Shown here in pieces: positions 26,176-34,221 of a stretch of 64,000 nucleotides of DNA. The translations under genes and the position numbers were made by a program. The notes beneath the pieces are model-generated. The model saw nothing but the letters and a program-made list of their open reading frames with translations, had not been told where the DNA came from and did no database searches. The DNA lies in assembly GCF_000473045.1 (NCBI RefSeq), contig NZ_AXAY01000014.1, positions 179,236 to 243,235 on the forward strand. Direction: 5' to 3'. This DNA is from Bradyrhizobium sp. WSM3983. Lineage in GTDB: Bacteria; Pseudomonadota; Alphaproteobacteria; Rhizobiales; Xanthobacteraceae. How positions within the stretch are numbered: position 1 is the stretch's first letter; each line of letters opens with the position of its first letter.

Positions 26176-26343
26176 TCACTCGTCACCCGGACGGGCGGCA
26201 TCTTGTTGATCCAATAAGCTCAGCGCAGTCTCAATCTTCTCGAGCAGTCTTTCGATTTCATCGCGCTCATTCGGCCCGGGATTACTCTCAAGTTGTTTCA
26301 GGAGCCGTTGCTTCTGTGCAAGCAATTTTGCGGCAGTCGACAT
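26176..26343 (-). CDS. Small coiled-coil protein
   Basis: A 55-residue, mostly helical protein: MSTAAKLLAQKQRLLKQLES, then a NPGPNERDEIERLLEKIETA helix. The heptad-like leucines suggest a short coiled coil or helical hairpin. It lies upstream of the PCMT-esterase gene on the same strand with about 190 bp between them. No family known to me; likely real because of its clean amphipathic pattern, but evidence is limited. Confidence 0.45.
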   Translation of the reverse strand: MSTAAKLLAQKQRLLKQLESNPGPNERDEIERLLEKIETALSLLDQQDAARPGDE

Positions 26344-26669
26344 CGCAAACTCCCTATGTTGTGCGCCGGGGCATCTCAACGAATTGGTGTGCCGAGGCCT
26401 GCAACTCCGCCTGCGCCGCCGACTTCGCGCATGCCAAGCTGACGCTGGGCAGACGTGCGGCGGCGGTTAGCAGAAACCTACATTTTACGATCTTGCTCTG
26501 CATCGCTAATCTCCTCGCCATGTCGCGCTGCAACGGCTAATCAGATGATCTCCCGACGGGGTGCATTGATCTATTGGGAACCAATTGCATATTTTTCCCG
26601 TTATCGGCTGCGCCCGAGACTGTGCTCGCGGTCGAAGGACGCAGCCACTGCGGGAGCTGACGCACTTTA

Positions 26670-28085
26670 ATGCGGTATCGCCCTGGACCTGCCGATTATC
26701 GCCCGCCGCGACCGGAGCCGTTGGCGCAACGACCGGGACTTCTGGAGCTCCTTACGAGGCTTCGGCGCAATCCGCTCGAGTGCTGGAGCGCGGAATTCTT
26801 CGATCAGCCCATCATCCACATCAAGCTCCCGTTGATGAACGCATTTGTGGTGAACGAGCCCGGCGCTATCAGGCGCGTGCTGATGGACAACGCCGACAAT
26901 TACCGCAAGGACCCCATCCAGCGCCGGATTCTGTCTAGCGGTTTTGCGGACGGCCTCTTGAGCGTGGAAGGCGAGCGTTGGCAAACGCAGCGCCGCATGC
27001 TCGCGCCCCTCTTCTCAAAACGAACAGTGAATTCGTTCGCCACGGCGATGCTGAACGCTGCTGAGCGGCTCGCGGATGAATGGACCAGGTTGGGCAATGG
27101 AGCGATTGTCGACATTGCGGCCGAGATGACCCTGATTACCCTCAATGTGCTGGCGATGACCATCTTCTCCGATGGAATCGGGGAAGACCTGAACGAATTC
27201 AGGTCAGCCATGAACACCTATTTCGGCGTGATCGGGCGCATAGGTGCGCTCGATCTCCTCGGCTTGCCACCGGCCATACCGCGACCTGGGGGCGCGCGCT
27301 TGCGACGGACGATGGGATACTTTGAAGGTATCATAGATGAAATCATCGAGAAGCGAAGACGCCGAATGTCGGCGTCCGGTTCGGAACAGCCGAGCGATCT
27401 CCTATCGTTGCTTCTGCGCGCGCTCGATCCGTCGACGGGCCAGTCGATGAGCCTTGCCGAAGTGCGCTCCAACGTTCTGACATTCCTATCGGCAGGTCAC
27501 GAGACCACCGCCAACGCCTTGGCCTGGTCTATCTTCTTGCTATCGCAATCTCCGGAATGGCGAGCGCAAGTGCAGGAGGAAGCCGAACGCGAGTTGGATG
27601 CTCCTGTCGATTGTCTTGCGGAGCGGCTCATCGCGACCAGGGCGGTTGTTGAGGAAGCGCTGCGCCTTTACCCGCCTATTGCCGCGCTTAGCCGGACTGC
27701 ACGTCGCGCGGACATCCTCGGGGATTTCTACGTCAAACCTGGGTCGCTGGTTGTGATCGCGCCCTATGTACTGCACCGCCACTGGCGCCTCTGGGACCGA
27801 CCTGACGTGTTCGATCCAGCTCGGTTTCTGCCGACGGCAAGAAGTGCAATTCCTCGTTTTGCTTATCTGCCTTTTGGCGTGGGGCCGAGGACCTGCATTG
27901 GCTCGTCTTTTGCGCTGCAGGAGGCAACCATCGTTCTTGCCGTTCTCATGCGACGGTTCGACCTGAAACTCATGCCTAATGCCAGAATCTGGCCCATGCA
28001 GAAGATCACCTTGCGTCCGGCGACTGGCGTGCCAATGCGGGTGGCCTCAAGAGGCGCCCAAATAGGCACCATTCTCCTTGCCTGA
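26670..28085 (+). CDS. Cytochrome P450
   Basis: A 471-residue P450 with all catalytic landmarks: I-helix FLSAGHETTANALAW with the acid-alcohol pair, K-helix EEALRLYPP, the PERF-like FDPARFLPT, and heme loop FGVGPRTCIG with ligand Cys409. The sequence type (LSAGHETT, TCIGSSFALQEA) resembles the CYP4/CYP102-like bacterial P450s that oxidise fatty acids or terpenes and need a separate reductase. No reductase or ferredoxin is next to it. It differs from the first P450 in the window, which lacks the I-helix Thr. Confidence 0.93.
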   Translation: MRYRPGPADYRPPRPEPLAQRPGLLELLTRLRRNPLECWSAEFFDQPIIHIKLPLMNAFVVNEPGAIRRVLMDNADNYRKDPIQRRILSSGFADGLLSVEGERWQTQRRMLAPLFSKRTVNSFATAMLNAAERLADEWTRLGNGAIVDIAAEMTLITLNVLAMTIFSDGIGEDLNEFRSAMNTYFGVIGRIGALDLLGLPPAIPRPGGARLRRTMGYFEGIIDEIIEKRRRRMSASGSEQPSDLLSLLLRALDPSTGQSMSLAEVRSNVLTFLSAGHETTANALAWSIFLLSQSPEWRAQVQEEAERELDAPVDCLAERLIATRAVVEEALRLYPPIAALSRTARRADILGDFYVKPGSLVVIAPYVLHRHWRLWDRPDVFDPARFLPTARSAIPRFAYLPFGVGPRTCIGSSFALQEATIVLAVLMRRFDLKLMPNARIWPMQKITLRPATGVPMRVASRGAQIGTILLA

Positions 28086-28193
28086 CCTGGGCCCGATAGT
28101 GGGATCAATAGCAAGGGTTCGCCTGTTGCCGGCAGAGCCCCACCGGAACCGTCCAAGCCGCACAAGGTTTCTCCGTTAGAGTGGAGAACCCTC

Positions 28194-28397
28194 ATGAGTA
28201 GCGAGCGGAATAGCCACTGTACCGCCTTTGTACTTTTCGCGATTGTGATAATCGCAATAATCGCGGCATGGGTCACGACGCTAGAGCAGGTCGACACAAG
28301 GACGGCTAACACAGAGACTCCGCCCGGTGCGACGGGCCTTGCCAAGCCACGCCCGCCACTGGATCGCGCACCAGGCCAGCCGGTGAAAGGCAACTGA
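28194..28397 (+). CDS. Small single-pass membrane protein
   Basis: A 67-residue protein with one membrane helix at about residues 11-30 (AFVLFAIVIIAIIAAWVTTL) and a proline-rich polar tail of 35 residues. It begins MSSERNSHC at an ATG with GTGGAGAACCCTC upstream. No family is recognised. It is transcribed in the same direction as the P450, 108 bp later. Confidence 0.5.
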   Translation: MSSERNSHCTAFVLFAIVIIAIIAAWVTTLEQVDTRTANTETPPGATGLAKPRPPLDRAPGQPVKGN

Positions 28398-28607
28398 GTG
28401 GCCACATACCGCGCCGGCCGGTAACCGGGCGTGTTTTTGATCGCCAGTCCGCGCGCCGCGGAGTCATGACCCAGCGCAGATTTCGACTCTGGCTATCAAG
28501 GAACTCGGTGATGCGATAAGGCCGGGCTGAAACAGTATTTGACAGCGAACTTACCGGCGCTCTGTCTCCAAGCACCGCCTCGAACCGTACCGAGGCCGCT
28601 GAGCGCT

Positions 28608-29219
28608 TCACTTCAAGCTACTTGAATGTGAACGAATCCCAGACTCGTCCCAAGCTTGGCGCAAATCATGGACCATGTCACGCCAAGCGTCGCCGCTTCT
28701 ACCGCCGAAGCGGCGGACGTAGGCTGGGTGGAAAGTGACGCGCAGCGGACGGCCCTCAAATTGGAGCTTTGCTTTGCGGGCCGCTCGAACGGACTGCGAC
28801 GCGCCGAATAGGCGAGCCGCCGTGCTGCCAAGGGCAACGATAACAGCTGGCTTGGAGCGTCGGATGTCGGTTAGCACCGCTACACCATGGCATTGGATTT
28901 CGTCAGTCGTTGGACTGCGGTTGCGTGGTTTGCAGTCTTTGGAGTGCTCGATGAGCCGAAATGGAATGGCATTCGCCAGACGGAGCTGTCCAGGGTCGAT
29001 TCCACCCTCCTTCAGCATCTTGCGCAAAGCGTTGCCGGCAGGTCCGACGAAGGGCTTGCCCTGCGCGGCTTCCACAGCGCCCGGCGCTTCGCCCACGAGG
29101 TATAGCCGCGGCCGCCGGAAGCGACCTTGAGGTGCGACACGGCGGTGGTCGAGACGTTTGTTCGCGGCACTTGCCTCCGCCATCGATTCCTGCGCGCCAA
29201 ACGGCGAGCCTCGCCTCAT
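28608..29219 (-). CDS. Uracil-DNA glycosylase superfamily protein (family 4/5/UdgX-like)
   Basis: A 203-residue UDG-fold protein. Motif 1 is LYLVGEAPGAVEAAQGKPFV with GPAGNALRKMLKEGG; a central VIVALGSTAARLFGA and the final motif RVTFHPAYVRRFGGR follow in the expected order. The four Fe-S cysteines of classical family 4 are not all visible, so it is probably the family without a complete cluster. It may repair uracil or deaminated bases in DNA. The ATG overlaps the stop of the ABM gene upstream by four bases (ATGA), so translation is coupled. Exact family not settled. Confidence 0.75.
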   Translation of the reverse strand: MRRGSPFGAQESMAEASAANKRLDHRRVAPQGRFRRPRLYLVGEAPGAVEAAQGKPFVGPAGNALRKMLKEGGIDPGQLRLANAIPFRLIEHSKDCKPRNRSPTTDEIQCHGVAVLTDIRRSKPAVIVALGSTAARLFGASQSVRAARKAKLQFEGRPLRVTFHPAYVRRFGGRSGDAWRDMVHDLRQAWDESGIRSHSSSLK

Positions 29220-29542
29220 TGTTTACCGCTGAAGATTTCGGCGACCTCGTACAGATGGGGATCGATTTCGCCGGTCATCTTCTCGAACTGATTCCAGGCC
29301 TTGCGAAATTCTGGCGATTGGTGCGCAGCCCTCAGCAAATCCGCAGAGTCCCATTGGACGTAATTCACAATGCGACGTCCATCGAGGCTGCGATGCAGGC
29401 TGATGGAAATGCATCCTGGCTGGCGGGCCATGAACTGAGCTCTCTCGGTCATGATCGACAATGCTTCGGCCAGCTTTCCTGGTTCAGCTTCGATGACGGT
29501 AATCTGGGTGACGGGCTGTTTGCCGACTTTGATCTGCGGCAT
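29216..29542 (-). CDS. Antibiotic biosynthesis monooxygenase (ABM) domain protein
   Basis: A 108-residue single-domain ABM protein. Recognisable elements are VTQITVIEAEPGKLAEALSI, the QPGCISISLHRSLDGRRIVN strand pair and YVQWDSADLLRAAHQSPEFR. Small ABM proteins are ferredoxin-like dimers and act as cofactor-free oxygenases or heme/quinone-related enzymes. It is the first gene of a coupled pair with the UDG-like gene, an unusual combination. Start at MPQIKVGKQ, preceded by GAGGTAGC. Confidence 0.82.
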   Translation of the reverse strand: MPQIKVGKQPVTQITVIEAEPGKLAEALSIMTERAQFMARQPGCISISLHRSLDGRRIVNYVQWDSADLLRAAHQSPEFRKAWNQFEKMTGEIDPHLYEVAEIFSGKQ

Positions 29543-29565
29543 AGCTACCTCCCTTGTTTGCGCCA

Positions 29566-30756
29566 CTATCGATCGATCTCTCCAAATACGATATCCAACG
29601 AGCCAATGATTGCCGAAACGTCGGCCAGTAAATGGCCGCGGCTGAGAAAGTCCATCGCTTGTAGGTGCGCGAACGAGGGTGCCCGTATCTTGCACTTATA
29701 CGGCTGGTTCGAGCCATCGGAGACCAGATAGACCCCGAACTCGCCTTTCGGTGCTTCGACAGCGGCATAGACCTCTCCGGCGGGCACGTGAAAGCCTTCG
29801 GTGTATAGCTTGAAGTGGTGGATCAGCGCTTCCATCGAGCGTTTCATCTCGCCGCGGCGCGGTGGGAAAATCTTGTTGTCCTGGACCGCAACCGGCCCCT
29901 GTCCCTCGGGCTGGCGCAATTTCTCGATGCACTGCTGCATGATGCGCACGGACTGGCGCATCTCTTCCATGCGGACGAGGTAGCGATCGTAGCAGTCGCC
30001 GTTCTTGCCGACGGGAATATCGAAGTCCATTTCGGTGTAGCACTCGTAAGGCTGTGCCTTGCGCAGATCCCAGGCCGCGCCCGAACCGCGCACCATGACT
30101 CCGGAAAAGCCCCACGCCCAGGCATCTTTCAGCGTCACCCTGCCCACATCGACATTGCGCTGCTTGAAGATGCGATTTCCCGTGAGCAGCCGGTCCAGAT
30201 CGTCCACCACGCCGAGGAAGGGATCGCAAAACGCCTCAATATCATCAATCAGCTTTGGCGGCAGGTCTTGATGTACACCGCCGATGCGAAAGTAATTTGC
30301 ATGCATGCGGGCGCCGGAGGCCCGCTCATAGAACACCATGAGCTTCTCGCGCTCTTCGAACCCCCACAGAGGCGGAGTCAGCGCGCCGACGTCCATCGCC
30401 TGCGTAGTGATATTGAGCAGATGCGAGAGCAGGCGCCCGATCTCGCAGAACAGCACGCGGATCAACTGGCCGCGGCGCGGCACCTCAAGGCCGAGCAGCC
30501 TTTCCGCCGCGAGACAGAAGGCATGCTCCTGGTTCATCGGTGCGACATAGTCGAGCCGGTCAAAGTACGGGATCGCCTGCAGGTAGGTCTTATTTTCGAT
30601 CAGCTTCTCGGTGCCGCGGTGCAAGAGTCCGATATGCGGATCAACCCGTGCCACCACCTCGCCGTCGAGATCGAGCACGAGGCGCAGCACACCGTGCGCA
30701 GCCGGATGCTGTGGCCCAAAATTGATAGTGAAGTTGCGAACGCCAGCTTCCGCCAT
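29566..30756 (-). CDS. nuoD: NADH-quinone oxidoreductase subunit D (orphan copy)
   Basis: A full-length 396-residue 49-kDa subunit of complex I. It opens NFTINFGPQHPAAHGVLRLV (quinone-site FGPQHPAAHG), followed by DPHIGLLHRGTEKLIENKTY, ALTPPLWGFEEREKLM and the C-terminal IIGSLDIVFGEIDR. Apart from nuoB 7 kb away no other nuo gene is in the window, whereas nuoD normally lies inside nuoA-N. So it is either part of a dispersed second complex or a paralogue used elsewhere. The start MAEAGVRNF matches other NuoD proteins. All catalytic motifs look intact. Confidence 0.92.
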   Translation of the reverse strand: MAEAGVRNFTINFGPQHPAAHGVLRLVLDLDGEVVARVDPHIGLLHRGTEKLIENKTYLQAIPYFDRLDYVAPMNQEHAFCLAAERLLGLEVPRRGQLIRVLFCEIGRLLSHLLNITTQAMDVGALTPPLWGFEEREKLMVFYERASGARMHANYFRIGGVHQDLPPKLIDDIEAFCDPFLGVVDDLDRLLTGNRIFKQRNVDVGRVTLKDAWAWGFSGVMVRGSGAAWDLRKAQPYECYTEMDFDIPVGKNGDCYDRYLVRMEEMRQSVRIMQQCIEKLRQPEGQGPVAVQDNKIFPPRRGEMKRSMEALIHHFKLYTEGFHVPAGEVYAAVEAPKGEFGVYLVSDGSNQPYKCKIRAPSFAHLQAMDFLSRGHLLADVSAIIGSLDIVFGEIDR

Positions 30757-30879
30757 GGCGAACTTCCGCTTCCAACGCGTCGGCCGACGGCTCCTCGCCT
30801 GTCCGATCGCTTTCGACGTAAGGACGGCGCGGACATAGCGCGCTTCGGCATCCCCCAGCCCGCCGCTCTCAAGAACGGA

Positions 30880-31240
30880 TCAGGTATTCAATCGAGGCAA
30901 GGCGATAGCGTTCCTATCCTTGCTGCAGTTTGCCGCCCGAGGTCTTCTGGATCGCCCATCCTGTTTCGCAGGCAGCGATCTTTCGCCAAGGAGCGGCCTG
31001 GTAGGGTCGCGCTGCACCCGCTGCACCAGCAGTTGATGTGCCCGAAGTGCCTGGTCTTGCCGCGCGGCACCAGCAGCGCCATGCAGGAAGAATCCAATGA
31101 AGAACAGCCACACGCCCGCGATCGCATTTTTCGGTTACGAATTCCAGGATTCCGTACAGGATCATGGCAATGCCGAAGAACTCGCCCGCAGCGATCCGCG
31201 TGGCGCGTCCCGTCCGCCAAGTTCCTATCTGGTCTGGCTT
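30880..31240 (-). pseudogene. Site-2 protease (M50, Rip3-like) remnant, frameshifted
   Basis: Translated on the minus strand, one frame reads WRTGRATRIAAGEFFGIAMI and LYGILEFVT, then the continuation sits in another frame as AIAGVWLFFIGFFLHGAAGA followed by ARQDQALRAHQLLVQRVQRD. The two pieces together match the third- and fourth-helix region of the CBS-linked Rip3-type membrane proteases (WRTG.RATRIA..GQ.FG... and GLWLALIGWFLL.AA). The HEXXH part is missing and the reading frame is broken, so it is dead. Confidence 0.5.
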
Positions 31241-31271
31241 GCACTGGTATGGCCCGTTCGAACCGTATTCG

Positions 31272-31553
31272 TTAGTTCCGGTGCATTGACCGGAAGTAGT
31301 GTTCGGCGTGCTGGAAGTAATTCTCAGCGGCGATCCGGTCGCCGGCCAGCGCTTCGGCGTGAGCCAGCGCCAGGTAACGTTCGTAGTTCCTTCGTGGGTC
31401 TTGCGGAATGTGCGCGCCCTGGTGGCGAGCCACTGCAGCTTTGGCCCTTCGGAACTGGGGTTTTCGCGGTTTCATGTTGCTCGCCATTCTCCTGTTTGCA
31501 CGCGGCGGTGCGGCCGCGCGGTTGCGTTGCGATAGCGTCTTCATGTCAGTCAT
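31272..31553 (-). CDS. DUF4167-domain protein
   Basis: A 93-residue protein. The C-terminal half, DPRRNYERYLALAHAEALAG and DRIAAENYFQHAEHYFRSM, is the DUF4167 core found near the start of larger basic proteins in Rhizobiales. Here the domain is nearly all there is, so this is a short form or a truncated copy. The N-terminal third is basic (RANRRMASNMKPRKPQFRRA). Function unknown, suspected RNA-binding. Confidence 0.7.
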   Translation of the reverse strand: MTDMKTLSQRNRAAAPPRANRRMASNMKPRKPQFRRAKAAVARHQGAHIPQDPRRNYERYLALAHAEALAGDRIAAENYFQHAEHYFRSMHRN

Positions 31554-31931
31554 TGTCGTGGCGCCGCTCAGGCGTACGACACTGGCTTGAGGGTATGCAG
31601 GTGCAAGTGTGACGGCGGTCGGCGATTGCGCTGCGATGGCGCAGCAGTGCGGGTTCGATGGCCGTTACGAAATCCGCTCTTGGATTCATGGAACCTAGGC
31701 AGAAGATATGCCCGCCGACTGGTTGTATATGGGAGTCCAAACCGCTGACTTCAATGTTGACAGCTCGTCGCAGCCCTTAGCGTCAGCCCAATGGCGGCCT
31801 GTACGACATTCCGTCGGCTCGATGCACGGAACCCGGGCCTTCGTCGCTCAGCGCGACGAGGCGCTTGTCCGGCGGATGTCGTTTGATCATTCAATCCTTC
31901 CACACCACATGCAAATTAAGGAGGCCCGGCT
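31554..31931. other. Intergenic region before the PrpD gene
   Basis: No gene, repeat or RNA could be recognised in these 378 bases. The last 20 bases (TTAAGGAGGCCCGGCT) hold the strong ribosome binding site of the PrpD-like gene. Confidence 0.4.
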
Positions 31932-33311
31932 ATGACCCAGGTGGAAATGCTGGCCGGTTTTGTCGAACGCGCGCGTTTTGCCGACCTCAGCGTTGCGGCG
32001 GTGGAACAGCTGAAAATCCGCGTGCTGGACACCATTGCTGTCGCACTTGGCGCGCTTGATGCCGGCCCCATCGGCGCCGTTCGCAAGCTCACCGCCGAGC
32101 TCGGTGGCCAGCCTATCTCGACCCTTATCGGCGGCGGCAGGACCGCGCCGGACCGGGCGGCCTTCTTCAATGGCGCGCTCAGCCGATACCTCGATTTCAT
32201 GGACAGTTATCTCGCCGAGGGCGAGACCTGTCATCCGTCCGACAATCTCGGCGCGGTCCTGGCCGCAGCTGAGATGCGGCAGGCAATCGGGGCGGACTTT
32301 TTGACCGCACTCGCAGTCGCGTATCAGGTCCATACCCGTTTGAGCGATGTGGCGCCGGTGCGAGACAAGGGGTTCGACCACACAACCCAAGGCGCCTACG
32401 CCGCGGCGGCCGGAGTTGCCAAAGCGCTCGCTCTCTCGCGCAATCAGATTGCCAATGCAATCGCCATCAGCGGCACCGCGAACAACGCGCTGCGCGTGAC
32501 CCGAACCGGTGCGCTGTCGCATTGGAAGGGCCTTGCCTATCCCAATACAGCCATGGCGGCGACGCACGCGGCATTGCTTGCGGCGCACGGGATCACCGGA
32601 CCGGAGGCGGTGTTCGAGGGCAACAAGGGATTCATGGACACGATCGCCGGGCCGTTCAAGATTGACTGGTCGAAGGAAGATCTGGAGCGTGTGCGCCTTA
32701 CCATATTGAAGAAGCACAATGCCGAAATCCATGCGCAGTCTGCCATCGATGCAGCCCTCGATATCCGCGCCTATCCGCACTTTGCAGCCGGTACGGTGCG
32801 GGCCGTGCGGCTCAAGACCTTTGCGGTGGCCCATCAGATCATCGGTGGTGGGGAGGAGGGCGACAAGCGAATTGTGCGCACAAAGGAGGAGGCTGATCAC
32901 AGCCTTCCTTACATGTTGGCGGTCGCCCTTATTGACGGCCAGGTGCAGCCTGAGCAGTACGCGCCTGATCGCATAGCCAGCTCCGATGTCCAGCAGATGC
33001 TGCGCGATGTGACCATCAAGCCGGAAGCACGGCTATCGGCGCTATTTCCGCAGCGCTTGCCAGCCGAACTCGAGGTAGAGCTCGAAGATGGCACCGTCTT
33101 TTCCGCCCAGCGGGAGGATTATCGCGGCTTTCATACCAACCCCTTTGATTGGACGGCGGCGCGAGCCAAGTTCGACAGCGTGAGCCGCGTCTTCACCACT
33201 GCAGCGGAGCGCGCGGCGATAGCCGACGTGATCGCCACTCTCGATGAACGTCCGATCACCGATCTGACGAAGCTGCTCGGGGCCATCCGCTGGCATGCCG
33301 CTGCCACATGA
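31932..33311 (+). CDS. MmgE/PrpD family protein (2-methylcitrate dehydratase-like)
   Basis: A 459-residue MmgE/PrpD protein. Marks include RVLDTIAVALGALDAGPIGA, NGALSRYLDFMDSY and FDHTTQGAYAAAAGVAKALAL, and SGTANNALRVTRTGALSHWK near the active site. PrpD dehydrates 2-methylcitrate or related hydroxyacids; MmgE-like proteins may act on others. The next gene, a phosphosulfolactate synthase homologue, touches its stop (ATGA), so the two may be one unit. Usual prpB/prpC neighbours are missing. AAGGAGG nine bases before ATG supports the start. Confidence 0.88.
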   Translation: MTQVEMLAGFVERARFADLSVAAVEQLKIRVLDTIAVALGALDAGPIGAVRKLTAELGGQPISTLIGGGRTAPDRAAFFNGALSRYLDFMDSYLAEGETCHPSDNLGAVLAAAEMRQAIGADFLTALAVAYQVHTRLSDVAPVRDKGFDHTTQGAYAAAAGVAKALALSRNQIANAIAISGTANNALRVTRTGALSHWKGLAYPNTAMAATHAALLAAHGITGPEAVFEGNKGFMDTIAGPFKIDWSKEDLERVRLTILKKHNAEIHAQSAIDAALDIRAYPHFAAGTVRAVRLKTFAVAHQIIGGGEEGDKRIVRTKEEADHSLPYMLAVALIDGQVQPEQYAPDRIASSDVQQMLRDVTIKPEARLSALFPQRLPAELEVELEDGTVFSAQREDYRGFHTNPFDWTAARAKFDSVSRVFTTAAERAAIADVIATLDERPITDLTKLLGAIRWHAAAT

Positions 33312-33331
33312 TTTCCGTGCGGAGAAGGACC

Positions 33332-34159
33332 ATGACCATGACCGAAACCACGTTTTCCTTCATTCCCCGGGCGGCGCGCTCGACGAAGCCGCGCAAGACC
33401 GGTCTTACCGAAATTCGAGGACCATATTACAGCGCTTATGGTCCGCGCCACCTTGCCGATGTCTTGGAGACGGTCGGCGCCTGGGTCGACGGGATCAAAT
33501 ATGCGGGCGGATCCTTCGCGCTGATGCCTGCAAGCGCCGTGACGAGCATAAACAAGCTGGCACACGATCATGATGTTTACGTATCGACCGGCGGCTGGCT
33601 AGAAAACGTGCTGCGTTTTGGGCCGGAAGCGGTTGATCGCTACATTGAGGAAGCCAAGGTGCTCGGCTTCGACGTCATTGAAATCTCCACGGGTTTCATC
33701 AGTTTGCCAACGGATAGCCTGCTGCGCCTGATTCAGAAGGTGAAAAGCGCTGGGCTGAAAGCCAAGCCGGAGCTCGGCATTCAGTTCGGCGCTGGCGGCA
33801 GCACCGCAACTGAAGAACTCGCGGCCGAGGGCACCAAGGATGTCGGCTGGCTGATCGCGCAGGCCGAGCGCGCGCTCGATGCCGGCGCCGACATCATCAT
33901 GATCGAAAGCGAGGGTATCACTGAAAGCGTGAGCACATGGCGCACGGACGTGGTGGCCCGTATCATCAATCAGCTCGGGCTCGAAAAGGTCATGTTCGAA
34001 GGCGCAGATCCCGCGGTATTCGAATGGTACATCAAGAACTATGGCAACGAGGTCAATCTGTTCGTCGATCACAGCCAGATCGTACAGCTCGAGGCGCTGC
34101 GGTCCGGCATTTGGGGCACCAAGAGCACCTGGGGCCGCATTCAAAACCTTGCGCCATGA
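33332..34159 (+). CDS. Phosphosulfolactate synthase family protein (ComA-like)
   Basis: A 275-residue TIM-barrel protein of the ComA family, which condenses phosphoenolpyruvate with sulfite to make (R)-2-phospho-3-sulfolactate in coenzyme M synthesis. Matching blocks are VDGIKYAGGSFALMPASAVT, YVSTGGWLENVLRFG, GFDVIEISTGFISLPTD, ADIIMIESEGITESVSTWRT and MFEGADPAVFEWYIKNYGNE. ComB, ComC and other coenzyme M genes are not present; bacterial homologues are of unknown role. An ATG at 33308 overlaps the prpD stop; 33332 has GGAGAAGGACC before it and is preferred. Confidence 0.82.
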   Translation: MTMTETTFSFIPRAARSTKPRKTGLTEIRGPYYSAYGPRHLADVLETVGAWVDGIKYAGGSFALMPASAVTSINKLAHDHDVYVSTGGWLENVLRFGPEAVDRYIEEAKVLGFDVIEISTGFISLPTDSLLRLIQKVKSAGLKAKPELGIQFGAGGSTATEELAAEGTKDVGWLIAQAERALDAGADIIMIESEGITESVSTWRTDVVARIINQLGLEKVMFEGADPAVFEWYIKNYGNEVNLFVDHSQIVQLEALRSGIWGTKSTWGRIQNLAP

Positions 34160-34221
34160 CTCGATGCACCAACCGCAATGAAGAACATTACCGCAGCGAA
34201 TCGCGTGGTGCTTTGCGGTAT

